A stretch of DNA of 64,000 bases from Sphingobacterium sp. SGR-19 (GCF_011043555.1 NZ_JAAKGS010000002.1:620001-684000); one strand, 5' to 3'; positions 1-9,543 are shown, counted from the stretch's first letter. Translations and numbers: made by a program. The notes: generated by a model from the letters alone, not told the origin.

Positions 1-590
1 ATGATGGTCAAAACGTAGGATTCGTATACTTGGAAGATGACTTCGGCTGGTGTGAAGAATTTGGAGGAGAAGATGAAATCGAAAAACAGGCTACTGGAAC
101 GACAATCAATGCGAATACTGTAGCCACTGCAAAAGCGGCACTCAATTCCAGAGGATATGAAGACATTAATTCGGGAGGCAATTGTTTCTATTTAGGGAAA
201 CATTACTTTAAAATGGGGAAAACTAACTATCAAACCGGGGTTCGACTTGCCCATATCCCTAATCTGGAAGACGGTAAAACAACAAATGCCCGTCTTACAT
301 TCCATGCTACCCCAGTTCGTACGGGGAGTGGGAACTATGACAATGTGCAAGTTATCGTTCAAATCGAAGGGCCCGGCACTGTCGGCGGTGGATCAAAAAA
401 GACAAGTGACGAAATCAGTATACAGATTCCTAACGGCGGTCCTTGGCATTGGGTTGAAAGAAGTGTGGAACTTTTTGGAATAGAAGCAGCTAGTAAGATC
501 ACATTAAAAACAACAAAAACAGGTTCCGATACAGGTACTTTTCGTTGGAGCTTGAACGATATCAAGATTGAAAAAATACAAACAAACTAG
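1..590 (+). CDS. BACON-associated surface lipoprotein, C-terminal part (partial at left edge)
   Basis: The reading frame is open from base 3 to the stop at 590 (195 aa visible), so this is the 3' end of a gene that begins outside the window. An internal TTG near base 30 is not the true start. The visible part aligns along its whole length with the C-terminal ~200 residues of the next gene: shared blocks include a D-D-F-x-W / G-G-E-D-E motif, R-x-Y-E-D-I-N, HYFKMG, Q-T-G-V and the terminal L-N-D-I-K. The predicted fold is an all-beta, jelly-roll-like ligand-binding domain (inference). The missing N-terminus is probably a lipoprotein signal plus BACON repeats, as in the neighbour. Its stop is 13 nt before the next start, so the two are co-transcribed. 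The ligand is unknown. Confidence 0.75.
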   Translation, partial: DGQNVGFVYLEDDFGWCEEFGGEDEIEKQATGTTINANTVATAKAALNSRGYEDINSGGNCFYLGKHYFKMGKTNYQTGVRLAHIPNLEDGKTTNARLTFHATPVRTGSGNYDNVQVIVQIEGPGTVGGGSKKTSDEISIQIPNGGPWHWVERSVELFGIEAASKITLKTTKTGSDTGTFRWSLNDIKIEKIQTN

Positions 591-603
591 CATCCAATAT
601 ATT

Positions 604-2178
604 ATGAAAAATATAAAAGTAGCTGTCATCTTGCTGGCCATTTTGGCAACAATGTCTTTTCATTCCTGTAAACAGACATTGGTTATGGATGACATTTTCG
701 AAGTATCAACGAATAGCGTTTCGTTGAATTATCAAGGATTATTAGAAAACGGAGACCATGCTCAGATTGAAATTGGTACCAGCGGATCCTGGCAAGTGTC
801 GTCAAAGCCGGAATGGGTGGAACTCAGCAAAAGCACTGGTGAACGTGGTCGTTATACGATCTTTTTAACAGTAGAAGAAGCTGGAACAACGGAAGATAGA
901 GAAGGCAAGATTGTATTTGAAAGCTTACAGCAAACAATTTCTATCGATGTCAAACAGGTGAAAAAAGTGGAGGAGCTGAACGTATCCCCTGCAGAAATAG
1001 CGGTTAATATCAGAGGTTTACTCGATAACGGGAAAGCACCTGCTATCTACATATCCACTAATTCAGATTGGCGTGTTTCTGAATTACCGGACTGGATTTC
1101 TGTGGATAAAACAGAAGGAAAAGCCGGGAATGTCTCGGTAGTATTAACAGTTGCGAAGAATAATACAGGAGAATCTCGTCAAGGGTCGTTCACGGTTATC
1201 TCCGGCGGTAAAACGGAGAAAGTAGATGTAGAGCAGGATCTTACTTATGTTCCGCTGACGGAGGTCACTATGATTACAGGGGATCAAAGTGGTACAATTA
1301 CCAGTGGGTCGGCAACCTTTGAGATTAATGCTGTTGAGGCTTGGACATTGGCAAGCGACAGCTGGATAAACGTAACGCCCGATAAAGGAGATGCTGGTAC
1401 AACGGAAGTGACCGTTAGTCTTGAACCAACTACCGTAGCACGCACCGGTGCGATTATAATTAAAGATGCCGATAACTTAACGACTGTTGTTACCGTGAAA
1501 CAAGAAGTATTGTTGCCAGACGATGGAAAAGCGGTTGGATATCTATACTACTCGGATGACTTTGAATGGGTACGTCCATACGGCGGAGAAGACGAGTTGT
1601 TGAAAGCACCTACCTCAGCGGGGCATGGAAAAGGTTTTGCAGGATCAACTAAAAATATGCACACCACCGGTCCGACAGGATCGGCGACAGTATCTGCCGC
1701 TTCAGCCTTCGCAAATCGCAACTATGAGGATATCAATTGGAACGGGAACGCTTTCTATTATGGTGCGCACTATTTCAAAATGGGAAGGACCGATATACAA
1801 ACAGGAGTTAAATTGGTATCTATACCGAATACAACAGCAGACAGATCCACGAATGTGAAACTGACGTTTAACGCGACACCTGCGCGAGGAGGAAGCTCGG
1901 GAAGTGGATTCGATGATGTCATCTTGATGGTCGAGATAGAAGGACCGGGATCGGTCGGTATAGATGATAAAAGCACCAAATATAATGATGATTTTGACAT
2001 CCAGATCCCAGATAACGCGGCTACCGATTGGTATTGGATAGAAAAAAGTGTGGTTCTTTATGGCATCACCTCCGAAACAAAAGTCACCATAAGACCAAGT
2101 ACAAAAACCCTTGGTGGCAGATACAATCGTTGGTTGTTGAACGACATCAAATTGGAGAAACATAGTAAGGTAAATTAG
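604..2178 (+). CDS. BACON-domain surface lipoprotein
   Basis: 524 aa. The ATG at 604 is preferred over an in-frame upstream codon at 568, because it directly starts a lipoprotein signal (hydrophobic stretch, then S-F-H-S-C with C22) and avoids overlapping the preceding gene. Three consecutive BACON-like beta-sandwich repeats follow at roughly residues 30-110, 115-205 and 215-305; each has the W-x-V/W-I-x-V core and ends in a K/E-Q strand. From about residue 310 comes the ~200-residue domain shared with the truncated upstream paralogue. BACON modules in Bacteroidota usually space or anchor surface glycan-binding or glycan-degrading proteins. With susC/susD 31 nt downstream, this is probably an outer-membrane, outward-facing binding protein of the same uptake system. 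No catalytic motif was recognised. Confidence 0.85.
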   Translation: MKNIKVAVILLAILATMSFHSCKQTLVMDDIFEVSTNSVSLNYQGLLENGDHAQIEIGTSGSWQVSSKPEWVELSKSTGERGRYTIFLTVEEAGTTEDREGKIVFESLQQTISIDVKQVKKVEELNVSPAEIAVNIRGLLDNGKAPAIYISTNSDWRVSELPDWISVDKTEGKAGNVSVVLTVAKNNTGESRQGSFTVISGGKTEKVDVEQDLTYVPLTEVTMITGDQSGTITSGSATFEINAVEAWTLASDSWINVTPDKGDAGTTEVTVSLEPTTVARTGAIIIKDADNLTTVVTVKQEVLLPDDGKAVGYLYYSDDFEWVRPYGGEDELLKAPTSAGHGKGFAGSTKNMHTTGPTGSATVSAASAFANRNYEDINWNGNAFYYGAHYFKMGRTDIQTGVKLVSIPNTTADRSTNVKLTFNATPARGGSSGSGFDDVILMVEIEGPGSVGIDDKSTKYNDDFDIQIPDNAATDWYWIEKSVVLYGITSETKVTIRPSTKTLGGRYNRWLLNDIKLEKHSKVN

Positions 2179-2209
2179 TAGCTCTTTGTCAGACAAATAA
2201 TATCATAAA

Positions 2210-5173
2210 ATGAAAAAATTAGGAAAGCGTGCGCTTTATCATACATTAGCCCCCATATTTGCGTTCTTTACGCTGATATCGGCAGCGCAAGGGCAGACCA
2301 AAAATATCTCGGGAACTATCACGGATGAAGATGGTGAAGTAATGATCGGAGTGAGTGTCACCGTGAAAGGTGAACAAAAAACGACAGTCTCTGATCGGGA
2401 AGGTAATTATACGATCAGTAATATTCAACCCGCGGACGTATTGGTATTTTCACTTATCGGCTATCAAACTGTCGAAGAGTTGGCAGGTGACCAGAGTGAG
2501 ATTAATATCCAATTGGTTTCCTCATTCATTGATTTAGGCGAGACCGTTGTTATTGGATACGGTTCGTTAGAAAAACGTCAGGTTACCTCTTCCATTACCT
2601 CTATTAGGGGAGATAAGCTAACGTCAGGTCTCGGCGGGGCTACAATTGCTACTGCCTTGCGCGGAAAGGTACCGGGATTGATGATTGACGGTACTTCCAG
2701 TCCCAACGCTGGTAACAGCTTTCAATTAAGGGGAGTTGCTTCTGTAAATGCAGGGCAAGGGCCGCTGGTCGTTATTGACGGTATTCCCGGAGGCGATATC
2801 CGAGCACTTAATCAAGAAGACATCGAGACCATTGACGTGTTAAAAGATGCCTCGGCAGGTGCTATTTATGGTACGCGAGCTGCCGGTGGTGTTATACTCA
2901 TTACAACCAAGCAAGCTAAGGTTGGCGATATCAAAGTGCAATACAGTGGAGAATTTTCAACAGAACAGATAAGAAAACAACCCGATCTTCTGACATCGAG
3001 CGAATATGTCATGTATGGACTTGGCCAAGATTATGGGTACGATACGGACTGGTATAGTGCGTTGACCAATGATCGCCCATTTTCACACCGTCAAGTAATC
3101 AATATATCTGGCGGTAGTCCGAATGCACTGATATATACCACTTTTTCGACACAGGATCAAAAGGGAATTGTCATTGGAGACGGACGGAAGGATTATTCTG
3201 GACGTATGAACAGCAAATTCTCCTTATTTGAAAACAAAGTAGAGATTCAAGCACGTGCAGAATATCGTCAAGCACAACGAGACCAGCGAAACGGTTCCGG
3301 TTCTTTCAATGCAGCGATGATGTTAAATCCAACCATACCGATATACAGTGATGCGAATGAATCGGGTTATAACGTAAGGGAAATTGGCATTTCGGGTACG
3401 AGTTACAATCCGGTCGCTGATATCATGTTAAAGACCTATGATGGAAAAGACAGCTGGTTGTTAAGCGATGTTTCGCTGAACATTAACCTGACAGATAATT
3501 TATCCGCAAAAGGAACTATTGGATACCAAGAGTCAAAATGGCAATTGTATCGGTATACTTCAGCTTATCATAAATCATCTGTTGATAATGCCAGGAGAGG
3601 GGAAGGTTATCATGGATTCAGTAAAAATAACCGCTTTTCTGCAGATGCTTACCTTAATTATAAAAAGATATTCCAAGAGAATCACAATATTGATGCGGTC
3701 GCCGGATATAGTTATTGGGAGGGAAATGGCGAAAGCTTTAATATGACAAACGCTAATTTCGCGATCGAAGGCGTCGGGCCTTGGAACATGGAAGACGGAA
3801 CGTGGTTAAGTGACGGAAGAGCGGGTATGGCTTCGCAAAAAGATCCACGTGAGCGTTTGTTGTCTCTATTCGCTCGCGTCAATTATACATTCAAAGACCG
3901 ATATATTTTATCCGGAAGTTATCGCCGGGAGGGTTCTTCTAAATTTGGTCCGAACCATCGTTGGGGAAACTTTTGGGCTGTTTCGGGTGGATGGCGACTC
4001 ATAGAAGAAGACTTTATCAAAGATTTATCTTTCATCAGCGATCTAAAACTACGTGCAGGTTACGGTGTAACGGGTAACAATAGTTTTGGTAATGGTTATG
4101 CGACCCGCATGTACAGCCCGGATAGTCAAATGTATCCGACGCCCACAGGTGAGTGGATTTACGCTTACGGACCACAGCGAAATGACAACCCCGCTCTTAA
4201 ATGGGAAGAAAAAGGAGAATTCAACGCCGGAGTAGACTTTGGATTCTGGAACAATCGTCTATTTGGTAAATTTGATATCTATCAACGCCGGGTGAAAGAT
4301 CTGTTATTTCAAACAGATGCCCCTACGCCCCCAAAGACCCATTCGACCATTATGCGGAATGTGGGAACTTTACAGAATAAAGGTTGGGAATTTGAATTGG
4401 GTGGCGAAATCGTCCGCAATAAAGATTGGAATTATAATACCATAGCCCGTTTTTCACATAATACGTCCAAAATACTGGATTTGGGAGAAGACGGTGTGAT
4501 CGACATGGATGCTTTTCCTTCTCCGGGTAACCCGGGGAGGGCCGGACGTCTATTAAATGGATCGACCATCGGTCAATTCTTTGTCTTTAAGTACGCGGGA
4601 CTAGACGAAAATGGTAAATGGTTGATTCACAATCAGAATGGAGAGATCGTGCCGGGAACAAGTGAAAATTTAATCAACGAAAATAAACACTATGTTGGCA
4701 ATGCCATCCCTAAGTTGACCGTTTCGTGGGATCATAACCTAAGCTATAAACAATTTGATTTCTCTGCATCTCTACGTAGCTATATCAATTATGATGTGTT
4801 TAGTCAAGTCAACATGTATTATGGGTTGCGTACGCAATCACAATTTAACGTATTAAAAGAAGCATTTGATCGTTACGCTGCTGTCAATGATGAAAAAATA
4901 TTGAGCGATGTATTTATAAGCGACGCTTCTTTTGTAGCGCTTGATGCGGTTAGTGCTGGATACACGTTCGACTTAAAGAAGTATACACCATATATATCGA
5001 AAGCACGATTGTACTTTACGTCAAGAGATTTATTTGTATTGACCTCCTATAAAGGAATCAATCCTGAAGTAAGTTTAAACGGGCTATTCCCAGGTTTTGA
5101 GCAAATTAATAGTACGGCTAGTATGTATCCGCAAACCCGTCGATTCACGTTAGGCGTACAATTGACATTCTAA
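2210..5173 (+). CDS. SusC/RagA-family TonB-linked outer membrane transporter
   Basis: 987 aa. Signal peptide with cleavage near residue 29 (A-Q-G-Q). Then a carboxypeptidase-D regulatory-like beta sandwich (about 31-115, typical of SusC proteins), a TonB plug (about 120-235, with L-R-G-K-V-P-G and V-V-I-D-G-I-P-G blocks), and a long 22-strand-type barrel ending in an aromatic residue (terminal F) suited to BAM insertion. It imports an oligomeric substrate through the outer membrane using TonB-ExbBD energy and pairs with the SusD-like lid encoded 13 nt downstream. The substrate cannot be read from the sequence; no glycoside hydrolase, lyase or peptidase lies in the visible part of the locus. 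Confidence 0.95.
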   Translation: MKKLGKRALYHTLAPIFAFFTLISAAQGQTKNISGTITDEDGEVMIGVSVTVKGEQKTTVSDREGNYTISNIQPADVLVFSLIGYQTVEELAGDQSEINIQLVSSFIDLGETVVIGYGSLEKRQVTSSITSIRGDKLTSGLGGATIATALRGKVPGLMIDGTSSPNAGNSFQLRGVASVNAGQGPLVVIDGIPGGDIRALNQEDIETIDVLKDASAGAIYGTRAAGGVILITTKQAKVGDIKVQYSGEFSTEQIRKQPDLLTSSEYVMYGLGQDYGYDTDWYSALTNDRPFSHRQVINISGGSPNALIYTTFSTQDQKGIVIGDGRKDYSGRMNSKFSLFENKVEIQARAEYRQAQRDQRNGSGSFNAAMMLNPTIPIYSDANESGYNVREIGISGTSYNPVADIMLKTYDGKDSWLLSDVSLNINLTDNLSAKGTIGYQESKWQLYRYTSAYHKSSVDNARRGEGYHGFSKNNRFSADAYLNYKKIFQENHNIDAVAGYSYWEGNGESFNMTNANFAIEGVGPWNMEDGTWLSDGRAGMASQKDPRERLLSLFARVNYTFKDRYILSGSYRREGSSKFGPNHRWGNFWAVSGGWRLIEEDFIKDLSFISDLKLRAGYGVTGNNSFGNGYATRMYSPDSQMYPTPTGEWIYAYGPQRNDNPALKWEEKGEFNAGVDFGFWNNRLFGKFDIYQRRVKDLLFQTDAPTPPKTHSTIMRNVGTLQNKGWEFELGGEIVRNKDWNYNTIARFSHNTSKILDLGEDGVIDMDAFPSPGNPGRAGRLLNGSTIGQFFVFKYAGLDENGKWLIHNQNGEIVPGTSENLINENKHYVGNAIPKLTVSWDHNLSYKQFDFSASLRSYINYDVFSQVNMYYGLRTQSQFNVLKEAFDRYAAVNDEKILSDVFISDASFVALDAVSAGYTFDLKKYTPYISKARLYFTSRDLFVLTSYKGINPEVSLNGLFPGFEQINSTASMYPQTRRFTLGVQLTF

Positions 5174-5186
5174 AATTAGATAAGAT

Positions 5187-6908
5187 ATGAAACGCAATTC
5201 ACTAAAATATTTTAAACTATCTGGATTAATGCTTTCCCTTTTATTGGGAGGTTGTGATCTCAATGAACAACACTATTCTTCGGTTACGCCGGATATCTTT
5301 TTTACATCAAAAGAAAGTACGTACGCCGTCCTTGCCCGCCCGTTTACCCACTGGCGTTGGTTTATTGGTGCCGACCGTTGGTATCTACAAGAGTTGACGA
5401 CGGATGCGATGACCTGTCCACAGCGTGCTGAGGATTGGTATAATGGAGGTGAATACTTCCGCTTGCAGTACCATACGTGGAATCCGGACGATCGTTTTGT
5501 AGAAAATACGTATAATGGAGTCGGAGGGGGTATCGCTCGTACGATGTCTGCTAAACAAGATCTCGAGGCATTGGATTACTCGACGGTCGGCATGACTGAC
5601 CAGGACAAGGCGGATCAAGTTCAACAACTAGAAGCTTTGATTGCATGGTTCTATATGCGTGGTCTTGATTTCTTTGGTGGAATGCCCATATACGAGTCGA
5701 CCCAAGACGAGCTACGGCCAAGAGCTACGGCACAAGAAACATTCGACCACATAGAGGGATTGCTGAAAAATGCAATTCCGAACTTGAAGAAAAAGACGGA
5801 ATTAGGTGCATTCGAAGATGGCTATATCAGACAAGCTGCCGCTGCTGCCATGTTGGCACAGCTTTATTTCAATGCCGAAGCTTATACCGGGCAAAACCGA
5901 TTTGCGGAGTGTGCTGCAATTTGTCAAGATATTATTAACGGCGAATATGGTGTCTATGAACTTGACAATACATGGTGGGGACCGCACGGTTTCGATAACG
6001 ACCGCTCGCCTGAAATAATTTGGGCGGCTCCTTCCAAAGGCGGTTCCACAACAGATGCCGCATGGCTTTGGTACTGGAGATATTTTTATCACCAGGAAAG
6101 CGGTAAATATTTTGGCGGAGTCTCCGGAAACGGAGCGCCATACAACGGTTTTATGCTCAGTCCTTCCCGCAAACCTACGGGACAAATATATACGGAATTT
6201 AAATTAGGGAACCCTTACGAAAAATTCCATGATAATGATCTCCGAAAAAGGCCTTTTGTTTATAGAGGTAATAAGAATTACGAAGGTATGTTCTTGGTGG
6301 GTACACAAACAAACCCTATAACAGGGGAATCCACTAAAGGAACAAAGGCATATTCTGGAGAAATCCTGAATCTAGTTGATATTGTTGCACCTTTCAAGGA
6401 ACTTAATACCAAGTATGGTGGAGATCTGTCCAAATTGCCTTCAAATATTCAAGTAGGCGAGGAAAACAGTGGAATACGTCTGGTAAAAGTTCCGCAGCCT
6501 AATTTAGCGGATCAGCCACTTCAATTTGATCCGGATGCACCTGTTATTCGTCTTGCTGAAATTTATTATATGCTTGCAGAGTGTAAGCTTCGGGATGGCG
6601 ATACAGGAGCAGCTGCCACGTTAATCAACACGGTTCGTGAACGGAACTTTGCAAATAGGGTAGATCCAGACCCAGTGACAGCTGCCAATCTGGATAAATA
6701 CAGAATGCTGGATGAATGGCTGATTGAATTTCTTGGAGAGGGACGTCGTCGTACTGATCTTATTCGTTGGGAAGCATTTACGCAAGAGAAATGGTGGGAT
6801 CACGAGCCGACAGATAACACGAAAAATAGATTTCCAATCCCATACTCTGCTATTTCAGCAAATAACTTATTGTTACAGAATCCAGGATATGGAGGAAATA
6901 GCAAATAA
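5187..6908 (+). CDS. RagB/SusD-family nutrient uptake outer membrane lipoprotein
   Basis: 573 aa. Lipoprotein signal with lipobox L-L-G-G-C (C23). The remainder has the SusD/RagB layout: an N-terminal region with TPR-like helices (A-L-I-A-W-F-Y-M-R-G-L-D-F-F-G block near residue 150) and the conserved C-terminal R-x-x-E-F-x-G-E-G-R-R-x-x-D-L-I-R-W block, where the sequence shows EFLGEGRRRTDLIRW. It is the surface lid of the SusCD pair and captures substrate over the SusC barrel. It starts 13 nt after susC, so the pair is translationally close and surely co-transcribed. Ligand unknown. Confidence 0.95.
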   Translation: MKRNSLKYFKLSGLMLSLLLGGCDLNEQHYSSVTPDIFFTSKESTYAVLARPFTHWRWFIGADRWYLQELTTDAMTCPQRAEDWYNGGEYFRLQYHTWNPDDRFVENTYNGVGGGIARTMSAKQDLEALDYSTVGMTDQDKADQVQQLEALIAWFYMRGLDFFGGMPIYESTQDELRPRATAQETFDHIEGLLKNAIPNLKKKTELGAFEDGYIRQAAAAAMLAQLYFNAEAYTGQNRFAECAAICQDIINGEYGVYELDNTWWGPHGFDNDRSPEIIWAAPSKGGSTTDAAWLWYWRYFYHQESGKYFGGVSGNGAPYNGFMLSPSRKPTGQIYTEFKLGNPYEKFHDNDLRKRPFVYRGNKNYEGMFLVGTQTNPITGESTKGTKAYSGEILNLVDIVAPFKELNTKYGGDLSKLPSNIQVGEENSGIRLVKVPQPNLADQPLQFDPDAPVIRLAEIYYMLAECKLRDGDTGAAATLINTVRERNFANRVDPDPVTAANLDKYRMLDEWLIEFLGEGRRRTDLIRWEAFTQEKWWDHEPTDNTKNRFPIPYSAISANNLLLQNPGYGGNSK

Positions 6909-6944
6909 TCAATTTAAATCATTTAAAGAGAAAATAATCGAATC

Positions 6945-8441
6945 ATGACAAGGAAAATATTTTTCAAATTATTAACGTTAACCCTGCTCTTCTTTATCGG
7001 ATGCAGTGAGGATGAGCGACTTGTTAGAAATCCAGCTCCCGAAGAACCTACGGATATAGTCGTAAAAGAGGGTATGAATCTGGTCGGTAAGCTTACAGAT
7101 GGCGATACACCTGTTGTTGGCGCCGTTGTCAGTGATGGATATACCACGACGCTGACAGATGAGGAGGGTATTTATCAGTTAGAAGCAAACGAACGTGCAA
7201 AATTTGTCTTTGTTTCTGTTCCATCAAACTATGAAATACCCATGGAGAATGGATTACCGAAAATCTATCATGCATTGCCTGCGGACAGGAGTGATGTTAT
7301 ACGACGGGATTTTAGTCTGAAAAAACAGGCTGTGGTAAATAAATTTCAGTTGCTGGCACTAGCCGATGTGCAAATCGGCCAAACGGTAGAACTGAACTGG
7401 TTGCGTAATACAGAAATACCGCTAATAGCAGAGTATGCGAATAGTATGAAAACCGAGTCACCGGTGTACGGGATTTCTTTGGGAGATCTAGTTTGGGACA
7501 ACATGGCCTATTTCCCAGAATACGCGACGGAGATAAAACGTCTACAACTGCCGGTATTTCAGGTTATTGGTAACCACGACCATGACCGGACAGTTTTAAT
7601 GGACGATTATAACGCAGCACGCCAGTTTGAAGCGAATTTCGGACCAACCTATTATTCCTATAATATCGGAGATTGTCATTTCGTCGTATTGGACAATGTT
7701 AATTTTAACGGGCATAGTGATTATAGCGCGCATATTACACAAAATCAGCTTGATTGGTTGGAAGAAGACTTAAAACATGTAAGTAAGGATAAACTTATTA
7801 TATTGGGTACACATATCTATACATCAAGAAGAGACCGTCCAAATCTAGGCGTTAGCAATAAAGAGGATCTCTATAAGCTATTAGAAGGCTATAAAGTGCG
7901 CATACTAACGGGGCACTTGCATAATAACCGCATGACAACAATCAGCGAAGATATGGAGGAGAATAATTTGGGGTCGGTCATGGGGGCTTTTTGGAACTAT
8001 TTATGTAATGATGGTAGTCCGCGTGGGTATGCTGTTTATGAGATTGAAGGCAATGAAATTAAAAACTGGTATTATAAGGGTACGGACCAATCAAAAGATT
8101 ACCAAATAAAGATCTATAAACCAGGACAAGCCGTAACAGCCTCTAGACAAGATGGTGTTATCATCAATATTTTTGCTTGGCATACCAATTGGACAGTTAA
8201 AGTGTATGAGAACGACGTTTATAAAACTACCTTAACGGAGAATCTACGGTTTGAGATGGATAGGGATGCGTACGATGCTTATTTTGGAGACGATAAACCT
8301 GCTCATCGCCCTTCTGCCGAGCCAGAGGCCTATAACGATCACATGTTTTATTATAAACCGTCGGCCACTACTGGAATTACCGTTAAAGTGGAAGCAGAAG
8401 ATCCTTATGGGAATGTTTACGTTGAGCGCGTAACGTTATAG
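6945..8441 (+). CDS. Calcineurin-like metallophosphoesterase lipoprotein
   Basis: 498 aa. Lipoprotein signal with C20 (F-F-I-G-C). An N-terminal beta domain of the calcineurin-N/carboxypeptidase regulatory type (about 45-125) is followed by the metallophosphoesterase core: A-D-V-Q (position of the usual D-x-H), G-D-L-V-W-D, G-N-H-D-H-D, G-T-H and G-H-L-H. A C-terminal beta domain follows (about 370-498). The family hydrolyses phosphomonoesters or diesters with a dinuclear metal centre. It begins 36 nt after the susD-like gene and looks like the enzymatic member of this locus, suggesting that the imported substrate carries phosphate or phosphodiester groups (inference). The gene ends at a bidirectional terminator. 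Confidence 0.9.
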   Translation: MTRKIFFKLLTLTLLFFIGCSEDERLVRNPAPEEPTDIVVKEGMNLVGKLTDGDTPVVGAVVSDGYTTTLTDEEGIYQLEANERAKFVFVSVPSNYEIPMENGLPKIYHALPADRSDVIRRDFSLKKQAVVNKFQLLALADVQIGQTVELNWLRNTEIPLIAEYANSMKTESPVYGISLGDLVWDNMAYFPEYATEIKRLQLPVFQVIGNHDHDRTVLMDDYNAARQFEANFGPTYYSYNIGDCHFVVLDNVNFNGHSDYSAHITQNQLDWLEEDLKHVSKDKLIILGTHIYTSRRDRPNLGVSNKEDLYKLLEGYKVRILTGHLHNNRMTTISEDMEENNLGSVMGAFWNYLCNDGSPRGYAVYEIEGNEIKNWYYKGTDQSKDYQIKIYKPGQAVTASRQDGVIINIFAWHTNWTVKVYENDVYKTTLTENLRFEMDRDAYDAYFGDDKPAHRPSAEPEAYNDHMFYYKPSATTGITVKVEAEDPYGNVYVERVTL

Positions 8442-8454
8442 AATGATTAAATGC

Positions 8455-8491
8455 AAAGAAAAGGTGAATTTTTTTAATTTACCTTTTCTTT
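8455..8491. terminator. Bidirectional intrinsic terminator
   Basis: An 11-bp stem (AAAGAAAAGGT with its complement ACCTTTTCTTT) around an AT-rich loop lies between the phosphoesterase gene and the convergent DUF72 gene. U-tracts can form in both directions. The stop codon of the minus-strand gene lies inside the loop. Confidence 0.7.
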
Positions 8492-9210
8492 TTATAAATC
8501 TCCTGTAGCTGCAAAGCGTTTACTATAGCGGCTGTCGAGGCCGTATTATTGAAATAAATATAAACTTCCTTGAACCCAACCGCATTTACTTCATCATAAA
8601 GTGTTTCAACCTGTTTTTGGCTGTATTCTGAATAAAACAATTTGGGGTTGCCATGCATACGTACGTAGCCTATCGAAGTAGTTTGTTGGATTGACGTTGG
8701 TAGTTTAGGATAATTTACATTGCAGAAAGTAATGTTATGTTCATGAAGTATTTTGATCACGTCTTCCCGCCACCAGCTCTCATGCCTGAATTCGACCACA
8801 TTTTTAAAGTCGGTGTTCATCACCCGTAATACAGCTTGCAATCTATCTTCATTATAGCTGAAACTTGGTGGTAGCTGCCAGAGGATACAGGCCAATTTAT
8901 CTTTAAGCCCCTCTTTACTAATCTGATAAAATGCTGCTATCTCCTCATCACATTGTTCCAGTCTCCTAACATGGGTAATTAGTCTAGGAACCTTAAGGCT
9001 AAATTTAAAATCGGCAGGAACTTTATCATGCCATGTCAACAAATTTTCTACTGTAGGGAACTTATAAAATGAACCGTTAAACTCATACGTATTGAAGTGT
9101 TTTGAATAGTAATTAAACCACTCTTTTTTGGGGAGGTCATTTGGATAAAACAAGGTTTTCCATGATGGTGTGGCAAAACTGGAGCATCCGATAAATAATT
9201 TGTTTTTCAT
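8479..9210 (-). CDS. DUF72 (YecE-like) family protein
   Basis: 243 aa, starting at ATG 9210. The protein has the DUF72 pattern: N-terminal I-G-C-S-S-F-x-x-x-x-W followed by F-Y-P, then N-G-S-F-Y-K-F-P, F-K-V-P-style beta strands, W-Q-L-P-P-S-F, E-F-R-H-x-S-W and a C-terminal Y-I-Y-F-N-N. The family has a TIM-barrel fold resembling xylose isomerase; the biochemical role is not established. Single-gene transcript on the minus strand, convergent with the SusCD locus and downstream of the tRNA-Met gene. Confidence 0.9.
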   Translation of the reverse strand: MKNKLFIGCSSFATPSWKTLFYPNDLPKKEWFNYYSKHFNTYEFNGSFYKFPTVENLLTWHDKVPADFKFSLKVPRLITHVRRLEQCDEEIAAFYQISKEGLKDKLACILWQLPPSFSYNEDRLQAVLRVMNTDFKNVVEFRHESWWREDVIKILHEHNITFCNVNYPKLPTSIQQTTSIGYVRMHGNPKLFYSEYSQKQVETLYDEVNAVGFKEVYIYFNNTASTAAIVNALQLQEIYKKKR

Positions 9211-9307
9211 GTATACTTATCTTTTGATAATATAACATGAAAGGGACTAAGACAGTTTTATTCATTAATAACCCAATACCGAATGGCTTTTAGCGTTTTA
9301 TAATAGT

Positions 9308-9337
9308 AAAAAAGCTCCAAGTTAGTCTTGAAGCTTT
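9308..9337 (-). terminator. Intrinsic terminator of the tRNA-Met gene
   Basis: Read on the minus strand, AAAGCTTCAAG pairs with CTTGGAGCTTT (11 positions, one mismatch) around a short loop and is followed by a T run, 4-5 nt after the tRNA 3' end. Confidence 0.65.
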
Positions 9338-9341
9338 GCCG

Positions 9342-9415
9342 TAGCGGGGAGCAGGATCGAACTGCCGACCTCAGGGTTATGAATCCTGCGCTCTAACCAT
9401 CTGAGCTACCCCGCC
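9342..9415 (-). tRNA. tRNA-Met (anticodon CAT), elongator type
   Basis: A 74-nt cloverleaf can be folded: acceptor GGCGGGG pairs with CCCCGCT (G1-U72 wobble), D-arm GCTC/GAGC, anticodon loop TTCATAA, T-loop TTCGATC, discriminator A; CCA is not encoded. The G1-U72 closing pair, and the lack of three consecutive G-C pairs in the anticodon stem, argue against initiator tRNA. A CAT anticodon could also be the lysidine-modified Ile2 tRNA, but the sequence is more like an elongator tRNA-Met. The anticodon stem has an A31-C39 mismatch. Confidence 0.92.
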
Positions 9416-9427
9416 GTTTTCGTGTTG

Positions 9428-9457
9428 CAAATATAGTAATAAGTCGTCATTTCCAAA
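9428..9457 (-). promoter_or_regulatory. Promoter of tRNA-Met (-33 TTTG / -7 TATATTTG)
   Basis: On the minus strand TTTG, an 18-nt spacer, then TATATTTG (9435-9428) match the Bacteroidota housekeeping promoter consensus exactly. The -7 element lies 12 nt before the tRNA 5' end. Confidence 0.65.
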
Positions 9458-9543
9458 GGTAAAAAATAATTTTCATCTCTTTTTTTTCTTCTCATCTCAC
9501 AACTTTCTCATTTTTAATTTAATAAATATAAGGCACCATAAAC

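Noticed and set aside
1702-2196. Long minus-strand frame inside the BACON gene
   Set aside because: Opposite a clear coding gene, low-complexity translation and no start signals; a shadow frame.
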